Shown: positions 35,320 through 44,046 of the stretch, in pieces
Layout of the letters: the number at the start of each line of letters is the position of its first letter
Numbering within the stretch: the stretch's first letter is position 1
Assembly (NCBI RefSeq): GCF_030693405.1
Contig: NZ_JAUYAW010000009.1
Location: 17,812-81,811 of the forward strand
Direction: 5' to 3'
From: Phenylobacterium sp.
Lineage (GTDB): Bacteria > Pseudomonadota > Alphaproteobacteria > Caulobacterales > Caulobacteraceae
Length of the DNA: 64,000 nucleotides
Position numbers and translations under genes: made by a program
The notes under the pieces: generated by a model
Told to the model about the DNA's origin: nothing
Seen by the model: only the letters and a program-made list of their open reading frames with translations
Databases searched by the model: none

Positions 35320-35730
35320 CGCGCGCGTCTTGGCCTGATTCGTGGCGGTGAAGCGCGGCGTGGCCTGGCGCGACGCCAGCCCCCGCCGAGTCGCTATAGA
35401 AAATACGGTATTGTCAAAAAGGGGGCGCTATCGCCTGCGTTACGCCCCGCTTCAATGGGCGCCCTTAGGGAAGCCGGGCGCGCTGGGCCCCCCGAATGTA
35501 ACGTCGGAAGGGGTTACATCAAAGGTTGTAGAAGGCGGGGTACGCTCGCAACCCCTTAAGCCGTAAGGGTTTCGCTACAGAAACTTGCATGACGGTCAAA
35601 TAGTCTGGATATGTCTCCCCGTTGAAAAAATTCTGGCGCTTTTGCAAAAGGTGCCGGATGATCGTTTTTGCTCACGGGTCAAAATCCCCACGCCATAAGG
35701 GGATCGGCGCCAAGAGGGGGAAGGAAACCA
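35320..35730. other. 411-bp intergenic region upstream of TonB receptor
   Basis: No convincing gene; the 74-aa ORF at 35342-35566 lacks a ribosome site and protein-like composition. It contains an inverted repeat TGTAAC-N10-GTTACA at 35497-35518, and an AT-rich stretch from about 35570 that should hold the receptor promoter. I looked for a B12 box or other riboswitch core and did not find one. Confidence 0.5.
35497..35518. promoter_or_regulatory. Inverted repeat TGTAAC-N10-GTTACA, candidate operator
   Basis: Perfect 6-bp arms 22 bp end to end, 213 bp upstream of the TonB receptor start. The symmetry suits a dimeric repressor or activator such as GntR or TetR type; the protein is unknown. Confidence 0.4.
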
Positions 35731-38712
35731 ATGTTGAAACGTACCTATTTCTGCGGCGGCTCGGTCATGGCTGTCGCCCTGGCCATGGGAGCCGCCGGTT
35801 CGGCCGCGGCCCAGGCTCAGCCGACGGTGGTCGAGGAAGTCGTCGTCACCGGCTCATTCATCGCCGGCACGCCGGAAGACGCCGCCCTGCCGGTGGACGT
35901 CCTCGGCGCGGCGGAACTGGAGCGCCAGGGCTCGCCCAGCATCGTCCAGCTGGTCAAGACCATCAGCGCCTCGCAATCCGCGCTCGGCGAAAGCAACCGC
36001 TATAACGGCGGCGCGGGCACCGCGACCATCAACCTGCGCGGCCTCGGCGCCTCGCGGACCCTGGTCCTGATGAACGGCCGTCGTCTGGCCGACTCCACCC
36101 AGGCCGCCTTCCAGGGCGGTGGTCAGGACCTTGGCTTCATCCCCACGGCCGCGACCGGCCGGGTGGAAATCCTGAAGGACGGCGCGGCCGCCACCTACGG
36201 CTCCGACGCCGTCGGCGGCGTTGTGAACTTCATCACCCGCAAGGACCTGAACGGCTTCGAAATCGACGCCGACTACCTGTTCGTGGATGGCTCCGACGGC
36301 GACTACACCCTCGATGTCGCCTGGGGCAGCCTGTTCGACCGCGGCAATGTCCTGCTGACCGCCGGCTACCGCCACCGCTCGCGCCTGGACATCAACGAGC
36401 GTGACTGGGCCCGCACGCCCATGGACGCCGTTTACTACGGCGGCTGGTCGGGCTCCTCGAACCCCGGCTATTACGGCACGCCTGGCGGCACGACCTTCTT
36501 CCGGGACAACGGCTGTAATGAACTTGGCGGCCAGCTGACCGCGGGCGTGGTGCCCACCAGCAACACCGCCACCGGCAGCGTCTGCCGCTTCCAGTTCTCG
36601 GCCTTCAACGATCTGGTGAACGAGGAAGATCACTACCAGCTCTACGGCGAGCTGAACTTCGACGTCACCGACACCATCACCTTCCACGGGGAAGTGGCCT
36701 GGAAGCGCAGCGATGTGCCGAACCAGCGCCTGTCGCCGGCCAACCTCACCACCCAGTTCCCGACCCCGCGGACGGCGGGCGGCACCTCGGGCTCGACGGC
36801 GGTCCCCGGCTTCAACGGCCAGGTTCCGTACTTCGTGCCGGCCACCCATCCGGGTCTGATCGACCTGCGCACCCAGTGCGCGGCCCCGCTCTCCGCCGCC
36901 CAGTGCGCCGGCATGGCTGGCGGCGTGACGATGGCCAAGGCCTTCTGGCGCGCCATCGCCCACGCCGGTCACCCGACCAATCCCGACGGCGCCGACTACC
37001 AGGACATCCAGAACAGCTCTTTCCGGGTCTCCGGCGGCTTCAAGGGTGAGTTCGAGAACGGCATCGGCTGGGATGCGGCTCTGACCTACATGGAGACCGA
37101 ATCCGTCATCGTGACCAACGACCTGCTGGTGAACCGCATCCAGCATGCGCTCAATGGTCTCGGCGGTCCCGGTTGTAACCCGGCCACGGGCGTCCCCGGC
37201 GTCGGCCCCTGCCAGTACTTCAACCCCTTCACCAACAGCATCGCCACCAGCGCGGTGAACGGCGCGGCCAACCCCTACTATCGCGGCGGCGCCAATCCGG
37301 CGGTTCGGAACAATCCGGCCCTGGTGGAGTGGCTCTACGGCACCTACACCAACGTCGGCACCAACAACATCCTGGTGGCTGACCTGGTGTTCAACGGTGA
37401 GACCGGCATCGAGCTGGGCGGCGGCAACATCGCCTGGGCGGCCGGCGGCCAGTATCGCTACAGCCGTTCGCGGGATGACTGGGAAAACCTGGGCGACGTC
37501 CGGGCCACCCCTTGCGTCGACTCCATCGATGACGGTCTGCCGATCTGCTCTGACCCGGTCGGTCCGTTCGTCTTCTTCGGCGCCCAGGAAGACTATGATG
37601 TCGACCGGGACGTCGAGGCCCTGTTCGCCGAAGTCCGTCTGCCCTTCACCGACGACTTCGAAGTCAGCGCCGCGATCCGCCACGAGGAGTTCGGCGGCCA
37701 GGTGGGCTCCACCACCAACCCGAAGATCTCCGCCCGCTGGCAGGCCACCGACTGGCTCGCCTTCCGCGGTTCGGCGGGCACCACCTTCCGCGCCCCTGGC
37801 CAGACCCAGATCTCGCCGGGCAGCAGCAAGGGCGTGTCCAACATCGGCGGCAGCTATCGCGCGGTGGTGACCAACAATAATCCGGGCCTGCAACCGGAAA
37901 CCGCCAAGACCTATAACTTCGGCGTGCTGCTCAACACCGGCGCCTTCAAGGCGTCCGTCGACTACTTCAAGTTCGACTTCGAGGACGAGCTGGTTCTGGA
38001 ACCCACCCAGGCCATCTATGACTCCCTGAACTGCTCGAACGCCGCCATCGTCGCGCGCTTCATCTTCGACGGCGCCTGCTCGCCGGCGAACGTGATCAAT
38101 GTCAGCCGCTTCGTGGTCAACGGTCCCTCGACCAAGACCTCGGGCCTCGACTTCAAGGCGCAGTACGACTTCGACGACTTCTTCGGCACCGACATGGTTG
38201 ACGCCCGCGTCTCCATGGGTGTCGACGGCACCTATCTGCTGACCTATGACCGCAGCGACTTCACCCTGTTCGGGGCCGACAATGTGGTCATTCAGCGGGC
38301 TCAGGACCGGGTCGGCCGCCACGAGCTGACCGGGGAATTCTATTCCTACCCCCGTCTGCGGGCGACCGGCTTCGTCAACGTCAATGGCGGAACCTGGAAC
38401 GTTCGTTACCAGGTCCAGTATCGTGAAGGCACCGAGATCATCGGCGCCCCCTGCCCGGCCAGCGGCGCCAGCGCCGCCTGCCGTTACGATCGCGCCTCGG
38501 CCACCTTCATCAATGTGGGCAAGAGCGACGACTTCTGGCAGCACGACCTGACGGGTCAGATCGAACTGCCCTGGAACACCACCATCAACGCCGGCATCCA
38601 GAACATCCTGGATACCGATCCTCCCTTCGTGCAGTCGATGTACAACTACGACTACACCAACGGGAACCCGCTCGGCCGGACCTTCAAGATCGGCGTCAAG
38701 CAGCGCTTCTAA
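35731..38712 (+). CDS. TonB-dependent outer-membrane receptor (993 aa)
   Basis: The start MLKRTYFCGGSVMAVALAMG at 35731 has a strong GGAAGGAAA site; the track start adds 21 residues. A signal peptide ends near SAAAQA. It is followed by a TonB-box-like VVEEVVVTGSFIAG, a plug domain (VDVLGAAELERQG, INLRGLGASRTLVLMNGRRL, VEILKDGAAATYGSDAVGGVVNFIT) and a large beta-barrel ending in the typical aromatic terminus VKQRF. The length and plug fit the large carbohydrate/oligopeptide class of Caulobacterales receptors rather than classical siderophore receptors. The substrate is unknown. It is monocistronic, ending at a good terminator. Confidence 0.93.
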   Translation: MLKRTYFCGGSVMAVALAMGAAGSAAAQAQPTVVEEVVVTGSFIAGTPEDAALPVDVLGAAELERQGSPSIVQLVKTISASQSALGESNRYNGGAGTATINLRGLGASRTLVLMNGRRLADSTQAAFQGGGQDLGFIPTAATGRVEILKDGAAATYGSDAVGGVVNFITRKDLNGFEIDADYLFVDGSDGDYTLDVAWGSLFDRGNVLLTAGYRHRSRLDINERDWARTPMDAVYYGGWSGSSNPGYYGTPGGTTFFRDNGCNELGGQLTAGVVPTSNTATGSVCRFQFSAFNDLVNEEDHYQLYGELNFDVTDTITFHGEVAWKRSDVPNQRLSPANLTTQFPTPRTAGGTSGSTAVPGFNGQVPYFVPATHPGLIDLRTQCAAPLSAAQCAGMAGGVTMAKAFWRAIAHAGHPTNPDGADYQDIQNSSFRVSGGFKGEFENGIGWDAALTYMETESVIVTNDLLVNRIQHALNGLGGPGCNPATGVPGVGPCQYFNPFTNSIATSAVNGAANPYYRGGANPAVRNNPALVEWLYGTYTNVGTNNILVADLVFNGETGIELGGGNIAWAAGGQYRYSRSRDDWENLGDVRATPCVDSIDDGLPICSDPVGPFVFFGAQEDYDVDRDVEALFAEVRLPFTDDFEVSAAIRHEEFGGQVGSTTNPKISARWQATDWLAFRGSAGTTFRAPGQTQISPGSSKGVSNIGGSYRAVVTNNNPGLQPETAKTYNFGVLLNTGAFKASVDYFKFDFEDELVLEPTQAIYDSLNCSNAAIVARFIFDGACSPANVINVSRFVVNGPSTKTSGLDFKAQYDFDDFFGTDMVDARVSMGVDGTYLLTYDRSDFTLFGADNVVIQRAQDRVGRHELTGEFYSYPRLRATGFVNVNGGTWNVRYQVQYREGTEIIGAPCPASGASAACRYDRASATFINVGKSDDFWQHDLTGQIELPWNTTINAGIQNILDTDPPFVQSMYNYDYTNGNPLGRTFKIGVKQRF

Positions 38713-38760
38713 GGCGCAGACATGCAGCCCGGCGGCTTGTCCGCCGGGTTCGCACCTCTC

Positions 38761-38795
38761 ATCGGCGTCGCCCCCGGGCGGCGCCGATTTTCTTT
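38761..38795 (+). terminator. Rho-independent terminator of the 993-aa TonB receptor
   Basis: ATCGGCGTCGCCC (38761-38773) pairs with GGGCGGCGCCGAT (38776-38788) with one G-U pair, followed by TTTCTTT. A second GC hairpin at 38728-38748 (CCCGGCGG/CCGCCGGG) lies between it and the stop codon. Confidence 0.85.
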
Positions 38796-38817
38796 GGTCA
38801 GAGGGTCTGGGGCGCCC

Positions 38818-39222
38818 TCACGGCCGGCTGCCCCGGGGCAGGGCTTCGACCTCAGCGGGCGTCAGCTTGCGGACGGCGCGCACCATGCAGCGCTGCTCGC
38901 CTAGGGGGCCTGGCGAGATGATGGTCGCATCCATGCCGCGGCAGACGCTGGAGCCGGACCGGGAGACCACCGCCAGCCGCTGGGCCCAGTCCATGTCGGG
39001 GCAGGGGGAGAACATCTGCATCTGGTAGACGTCGCGCACGCCGACGCGCAGATACAGGGTCTCGTCGTCCGGCGCGCTGAAGCCGCTGACATTGCGGGTG
39101 AAGAAGCACTCCCTTGCCTGACCCGTCTGGCCAGACGCCGCCAGATCGCCAGGCGCGGCGGTCGGGGCGCAGGCGGTCACGGTCAGGGCGGAGAGTGTGA
39201 GGGCGAGGACTCGGCTGCGCAT
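38818..39222 (-). CDS. DUF6491-like small lipoprotein
   Basis: 134 aa. The signal peptide MRSRVLALTLSALTVTAC ends in a lipobox. The mature part contains ARECFFTRNVSGFSAPDDETLYLRVGVRDVYQMQMFSPCPDMDWAQRL, SSVCRGMDATIISPGPLGEQRC, and a KLTPAEVEALP tail. Four cysteines plus the pattern RNVxGF...LYLRVGxRDVYxM fit the DUF6491 family seen in Caulobacterales and Sphingomonadales. Cellular role unknown; periplasmic-side lipoprotein. The preceding tonB gene converges on it. Confidence 0.8.
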   Translation of the reverse strand: MRSRVLALTLSALTVTACAPTAAPGDLAASGQTGQARECFFTRNVSGFSAPDDETLYLRVGVRDVYQMQMFSPCPDMDWAQRLAVVSRSGSSVCRGMDATIISPGPLGEQRCMVRAVRKLTPAEVEALPRGSRP

Positions 39223-39293
39223 CAGGGCCTCCTGTGGTCCGGCTCATGGGCCGGCCTTATGCCAAGCCACAATCCTAGGGCCGGAAGATGGTT

Positions 39294-41120
39294 TCAATCG
39301 GGCGGGCGACCACCGCGCCGCAGCGCCCGTTTGCGAAACCGGTCAGGGTCGATCAGTTCGGCGATGTCGGCCGGCAAGGGGGAGGGCGCGCCCAGGATCC
39401 TGGCCGCCACATGTTCCGCCAACAGGGGCGCCAGGCAGAAGCCCCGCGAACCCAGACCCGACAGCAGGTAGAACCCCGCCGTCCCAGGCGCGGCCAGGCC
39501 GGCCAAGGGCAGACGGTCGGGCGTCACGGCGCGTACCGAGGCGCGACCCGAAAGGCGCGCGCCGCCGGCCTGCCGGGCGAGCCCAGGCAGGGCCTCGGCG
39601 AGGGTCGCCAGGTTTCTTCCGTGGTCAGATGATCGGAGATCGATCGCGCTGTCATCCCGATCATGGGTGGCGCCGAACACCAGGCCCTCAGGCGCTTGGG
39701 CCACATAGCCGCCCCAGGCCGCCGCCCGCGCCGTGACCCCAGGCGCAATAGAGATCTGGCCCCTCACGGGCTGCAACTGGGCGCCCGCGACCAGACGCGA
39801 GGTTACAGGACCGGCGCACACCACCACCGCGTCCCCTCGCCACAGGATCTCGTCATCGGCCCCGCCCAGGATCCAGCCCCCCTCGGAGGGCGAGACCGTC
39901 ACGGCGGCCTCCTGGCGTGTTTTTCCGAGCCAGGCCAACAGAATCGCCTGCGGGCGGACCACCAGCGCGCCGTGCTGCGCCAGTCCATCGACCTGCGCCT
40001 CCCCCGTCCAAAGCCGGACCTCGGCGCGCGCCGCAAGCTGGAGCGTACCGCGATCAAAGAGGTCGGAGGTCGCGATGGCGGCGAACCGGCTGGGGTCTTT
40101 GGGCTGGCGGGCCAGTTGCATCACCCCCCGCTCGAGGACCGCGCCCGGAACCTCCGAATAGAGATCCCGCGCCCGGGTCAGAGCCTGGGCGAACAGGCCA
40201 GCCAGAGGACCCAGGCCGGCGTCCAAGCGCGGGGTGACCAGGGCCGCCGGGTTGCCGGACGCCCCATGTCCTGGCCCCCCAGGATCGAAGACCTCGACCT
40301 GGGCGCCGCCAAGCCGCAGGGCGCGCGCCATGGCCGCCCCGGCGATCCCGGCGCCGATGATCGCCACCCGTGGGGCGGGCGTCGCCGCCACGGGGGCGTC
40401 TTCTCGCCACGCCTCCAGCCGTTCGCGCTTGCGGCCGTGGCCCGGGCGCTTGGCGACGACCAGGCCTTGGCCTTCAAGACCCCGCCGCACCGCGCCGGCG
40501 ACGGTGAAGGTGGCCAGTCGCCCTCCAGGCGCCGTGCGGGCGGCCACAAGCGCCAACACCTCCTCTCGCCACATCTGTGGATTGAGGGCCGGGGAGAAGC
40601 CGTCGAGGAACCAGGCGTCGGCCTGTCCGGTCCAGGCGCTCAGGGCGGCCCCGACCTCCATGACCGCCAGGTCGAGGGTGGCCCCCAGCTCCGGCAGATC
40701 GACCCGGTGAAAGCCCTTGGCCTGCCCCGGCCATCGGGGGAGCAGCAGGTCTGTGAGATCGGCCAGTTCGGGCCAGGCGCGCAGGACCGCGGCGGCGGCC
40801 TCGGCGCTCAAAGGGTGGGCTTCGATGCTGAAAATGTGCAGCCGACCGCCGGGCGGGCGCGTCTGTCGCCAGAGGTCCAGCAGGGCCAGGATGTTGAGGC
40901 CGGTGCCGAATCCCAGTTCGCCCACGGTGAAGCGGGTCCGCCCCGCCCAGCGGTCGGGCAGGCCACAGCCCTGCAGGAAGACAGCCCGCGATTCGGCGAG
41001 GCCGTCCTGCGTGGAGAAGTAGATGTCGCCATAGAGCCGCGAGCGTGGCTGGCCCTCGGCGTCGAGGACCAGGGGCGAGGCGGAGGGCTCAGTCGGCGAG
41101 GGGACAGGCGGCGGGGTCAT
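39294..41120 (-). CDS. mnmC: tRNA 5-methylaminomethyl-2-thiouridine biosynthesis bifunctional protein MnmC
   Basis: 608 aa from MTPPPVPSPTEPSA (41120); the track start adds 15. The N-terminal methyltransferase domain (about 1-235) has RFTVGELGFGTGLNILALLDLW, the SAM site, and GFSPALNPQMW. The C-terminal FAD oxidoreductase domain begins VAIIGAGIAGAAMARALRLGGAQVEVFD and ends GLGSRGFCLAPLLAEHVAARI. MnmC converts the cmnm5(s2)U34 wobble modification to mnm5(s2)U34 in two steps. Both domains are intact, including the GAGIAG dinucleotide motif. It lies apart from other tRNA modification genes. Confidence 0.95.
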   Translation of the reverse strand: MTPPPVPSPTEPSASPLVLDAEGQPRSRLYGDIYFSTQDGLAESRAVFLQGCGLPDRWAGRTRFTVGELGFGTGLNILALLDLWRQTRPPGGRLHIFSIEAHPLSAEAAAAVLRAWPELADLTDLLLPRWPGQAKGFHRVDLPELGATLDLAVMEVGAALSAWTGQADAWFLDGFSPALNPQMWREEVLALVAARTAPGGRLATFTVAGAVRRGLEGQGLVVAKRPGHGRKRERLEAWREDAPVAATPAPRVAIIGAGIAGAAMARALRLGGAQVEVFDPGGPGHGASGNPAALVTPRLDAGLGPLAGLFAQALTRARDLYSEVPGAVLERGVMQLARQPKDPSRFAAIATSDLFDRGTLQLAARAEVRLWTGEAQVDGLAQHGALVVRPQAILLAWLGKTRQEAAVTVSPSEGGWILGGADDEILWRGDAVVVCAGPVTSRLVAGAQLQPVRGQISIAPGVTARAAAWGGYVAQAPEGLVFGATHDRDDSAIDLRSSDHGRNLATLAEALPGLARQAGGARLSGRASVRAVTPDRLPLAGLAAPGTAGFYLLSGLGSRGFCLAPLLAEHVAARILGAPSPLPADIAELIDPDRFRKRALRRGGRPPD

Positions 41121-41161
41121 CAGAACCATTGGCGCGCCGGGTGCGGCCCTGGCAACAGGGC

Positions 41162-41196
41162 GCAAAGCAAAAGGGCCGCCCCGGAGGGCGGCCCTT
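41162..41196 (-). terminator. Terminator after the Ala-rich lipoprotein gene
   Basis: AAGGGCCGCC (41171-41180) pairs with GGCGGCCCTT (41187-41196). On the minus strand the stem runs into TTTTGCTTTG. It follows the lipoprotein stop and precedes mnmC. Confidence 0.75.
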
Positions 41197-41227
41197 CATC
41201 GAAAACGCCGAGGCGTTCGCGAATGGC

Positions 41228-41500
41228 TTATTGAGCCGGGGCTTCAGCCGGGGCGGCAGCGGCGTCAGCGGCCGGGGCCATGGCGTCGGCAGCAGCTTCA
41301 CCAGCGGCGTCGGCAGCGGCGTCGGCGGTCGCGGCGGCGTCAACGGCCGTGTCGGCGGCGGCTTCGGCGGTCGCGGCTTCGGTGGTGGCTTCCGCGGCGG
41401 CTTCGTCGGCGGTTTCAGCGGGCTGGCCGCAGGCGGCGACGGAGAGAGCGGCGACGGCGGCGCCGGCAACGAGCAGCTTGCGAAGAATTTCGGAGGTCAT
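41228..41500 (-). CDS. Alanine-rich low-complexity lipoprotein (90 aa)
   Basis: The start MTSEILRKLLVAGAAVAALSVAAC at 41500 has GGGAC upstream and gives a lipobox at AAC, followed by GQPAETADEAAA. The rest is almost entirely Ala with interspersed Glu, Asp and Thr (a run such as EAATAEAAADTAVDAA), net acidic, with no aromatic residues. It could be a helical or flexible envelope spacer. The DNA is a run of GCG/GCC codons with internal near-repeats, prone to length change. The strong terminator downstream suggests a well-expressed gene. Function unknown. Confidence 0.75.
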   Translation of the reverse strand: MTSEILRKLLVAGAAVAALSVAACGQPAETADEAAAEATTEAATAEAAADTAVDAAATADAAADAAGEAAADAMAPAADAAAAPAEAPAQ

Positions 41501-41701
41501 GTCCCTGGTCCCCTGGAATGGAGTTGATTGCGCCTGGCGCGGCTGCCGCAATCGGCCCGGGGGCTAAAAGCTTCAGCATCGCTGCGCAGTGCAGGAATAT
41601 GCCGGTGTTCGCCTCGGGAGCAAGCGCCAAATCACGCCGCCGTGATCACTTTTTTACCCACAGGCTGCGGGCCTTGGTTTTTCAGGGGCCAGGCCCCGGT
41701 A

Positions 41702-42570
41702 TCAGGCCTCGGCGGGGATGGCCGAGAGGGCTTCTTCCAGCTCCAGGAAGCTCGGCTGGGCGGCGGACGGCACATTTCCGCGGCCGATTTCCACCGAGAT
41801 CTGGGCGGCGTTGCCGTGCAGGTGGGCGACGAGCACCGCCTGAATGATCCTGTAGAAGGAGCCCTCCTCCTCGACGACCGCGGTGAGGCGTGACGCAATC
41901 GGTCCCACCATGCCATAGGCGAGGAACACGCCCAGGAAAGTGCCACCAGGGCGCCGCCGATCATCCCGCCCAGAACCTCCGGCGGCTCGGTGATCGAGCC
42001 CATCGTCTTGATGACCCCAAGCACGGCGGCCACGATCCCCAGGGCCGGCAAGCCATCGGCCATGGTTTGCAGGGCGCCGGCCGGGGCGAGCGCCTCATGG
42101 TGGTGCTTTTCGAGCTGCTTCTCCATGGCGTCCTCGACCTGGTGGGGGTCCTCCAGGTTCATAGTCATCATCCGCAAGGTGTCGCAGATGAAGTCCACGG
42201 CGAAGTGGTCCTTGGTGATCTTCGGGTAGCGGGAGAAGATCGTGCTCTCACTCGGGTTTTCAATGTGACTTTCCAGGGCGATGACGCCCTTGGACTTCAT
42301 GGTCTTGGTCAGCAGGAAAAGCAGGGACAAGAGGTCGCGATAGTCGGACGCCTTCCACTTCGGACCTGCAAAGGCCTTGGCGAAGCCCCCCATCACCGCC
42401 TTGATCACCCCCATGGAGTTGGCGATCAGGAAGGCGGCGACTGCAGCGCCGAGGATCGCCATCAGCTCATAAGGCAGGGAATACAGGATGATCCCCATTT
42501 TCCCGCCCGCGAGGATGTAGCTGCCGAACACCATGGCGAACAGCAGAACCAGGCCGATGATCTGAAACAT
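41702..42570 (-). pseudogene. motA: Flagellar motor stator MotA, interrupted by a one-base frameshift
   Basis: The track shows two overlapping pieces: 42570-41632 (N-terminal MotA, then a nonsense tail) and 41929-41702 (true C-terminus). The N-terminal part (FQIIGLVLLFAMVFGSYILAGG, ASDYRDLLSLLFLLTKTMKSKG, PALGIVAAVLGVIKTMG) is a MotA proton-channel subunit. At GGMIGGALV the frame breaks: the expected reading GTFLGVFLAYGMVGPIASRL resumes one frame over. Adding one C on the plus strand near 41943-41944 restores a 289-aa MotA, normal length, ending LELEEALSAIPAEA. Either motility is lost or this is a sequencing error; no slippery site is seen. Confidence 0.93.
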
Positions 42571-42683
42571 GGTGGTGAACGGTCCCCGACGAATCCTGCC
42601 GGAGCATCGGGGTTAATGTTTAATGGCCGGTGAGCGGCAAACGGAATTTGCCTGCGTGGCCCGGCCGGATTAACAGCGATCAG

Positions 42684-44012
42684 ATGTCAGTCTCGTCCCC
42701 CATGCCCGTCGTGCTGCCGAAGCGGTCGTTTGCGATCATCTTCGGCGTGTCCCTGGCGACGGCGATGGGCAATACGGGGCTGATCTCGGTGCTGCCGGCG
42801 ATCGGCCGCTCCATCGGCATCCCCGACCCCCTGGTGGCGGCGGTCTTCTCGCTGTCAGCGCTGCTGTGGGCCTTTTCCTCGCCCTTCTGGGCGCGGGCGT
42901 CGGACCGCTACGGGCGCAAGCCCCTGATGCTGGTCGGCCTGACCGGTTTCATGGTGTCGATGGTCTGCTGCGGCCTCGTGGTGAATGCGGGTCTCCGCCA
43001 TTGGGCGACGCCCATGGTGATCTTCGTCTTCTTCCTGTTCGCCCGGGCGCTGTTCGGCCTGTTCGGCGCAGCCTCCAACCCGGCCACACAGGCCTATGTG
43101 GCCGAGCATACCGCGCCGGAGAAGCGGACCCAGGCCATGTCCAGCCTGGCCGGCGCCTTTGGCCTGGGCACCGTCATCGGTCCGTTCCTGGCGCCCCTGC
43201 TGATCCTGCCGTTCCTGGGGCTCTCTGGTCCCCTGTTCGGTTTCGCCCTGATCGCCGCGATCATGCTGATCGTGGTCTACCGCTACCTGCCGGAGAGCCC
43301 CTTCGCTGGCGAGACCCGGGCGCGCACCGACGCTGAGGCCGAGGTCCGCAAGGCCAATCCCGGGGTCAAGGAAACGCCCATGTGGCGGGACCCTCGCATC
43401 ACGCCCTTCCTGATCTATGGCTTCCTGGTCGCCGCCTGCCAGACCGCCCAGGGCCAGACCCTCGGCTTTCTGATCATCGACAAGCTGGCCCTCTCGCCGG
43501 CCGCCGCTCAGGGCTTCATCGCGATCGCCATGATGTTCGGCGCCATGGCCGGCCTGCTGGCCCAGTGGGGCATTATCCGCATGTTCGAGATGACCCCGCG
43601 CCAGCTCTTGCGCTGGGGGGTCGCCGTGGCGGCGGTGGGCAATGTGATCGTGGCGCTTTCGCCCAACTACTGGGCGGTGGTCATGGGCTACGCCATCGCC
43701 AGCCTGGGCTTTGGCTTCGCCCGCCCGGGCTTTACGGCGGGGTCGTCCCTGGCGGTGAACATGGGCGAACAGGCGCGGGTCGCTGGCGCCATCGCCGCGG
43801 TGAACGGCGTCAATGTGGTGCTGGCCCCGTTCTTCGTCTGGCTCTATCAGCTGATCGCCTGGGCGCCCTTTGCGCTGAACGCCGCCATTATGGTGGGCCT
43901 GCTCTACTACGCCTTCCGCAATCCGCAGCTGCGCAACGCCGATCCCCAGCCGGCGACCCGCGCCGATGCGGCCATGGCCACGCTGGATCGGCGCGACGAG
44001 TCCGGCCAGTAG
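42684..44012 (+). CDS. Major facilitator superfamily transporter
   Basis: About 442 aa from ATG 42684; the GTG 42630 on the track and ATG 42702 are alternatives, and none has a clear ribosome site. About 12 membrane helices are visible. The loop 2-3 motif A is WARASDRYGRKPLMLVG, and a motif C-like AGAFGLGTVIGPFLAPLL lies in helix 5, a pattern of drug:H+ antiporters of the DHA type. Substrate unknown. It is divergent from the motA remnant and converges on the transglycosylase gene with 34 bp between stops. Confidence 0.9.
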   Translation: MSVSSPMPVVLPKRSFAIIFGVSLATAMGNTGLISVLPAIGRSIGIPDPLVAAVFSLSALLWAFSSPFWARASDRYGRKPLMLVGLTGFMVSMVCCGLVVNAGLRHWATPMVIFVFFLFARALFGLFGAASNPATQAYVAEHTAPEKRTQAMSSLAGAFGLGTVIGPFLAPLLILPFLGLSGPLFGFALIAAIMLIVVYRYLPESPFAGETRARTDAEAEVRKANPGVKETPMWRDPRITPFLIYGFLVAACQTAQGQTLGFLIIDKLALSPAAAQGFIAIAMMFGAMAGLLAQWGIIRMFEMTPRQLLRWGVAVAAVGNVIVALSPNYWAVVMGYAIASLGFGFARPGFTAGSSLAVNMGEQARVAGAIAAVNGVNVVLAPFFVWLYQLIAWAPFALNAAIMVGLLYYAFRNPQLRNADPQPATRADAAMATLDRRDESGQ

Positions 44013-44046
44013 GGAACGCGCTCAAGTCGTTGAGCTTAGCGCCGGA

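Noticed and set aside
35342-35566. 74-aa ORF before the TonB receptor
   Set aside because: No ribosome site, low protein-likeness, and it covers the region with promoter and operator-like features.
35380-35700. Possible riboswitch upstream of the TonB receptor
   Set aside because: I looked for a B12 box and other conserved cores and found none; GC hairpins here are not specific.
35854-38544. 896-aa minus-strand ORF
   Set aside because: Antisense shadow of the 993-aa TonB receptor, which has a signal peptide, plug and barrel motifs in the sense frame.
41631-41655. ATCACG-CCGC-CGTGAT hairpin followed by six T on the plus strand
   Set aside because: It looks like a terminator, but no plus-strand gene or promoter precedes it; the stem is only 6 bp.
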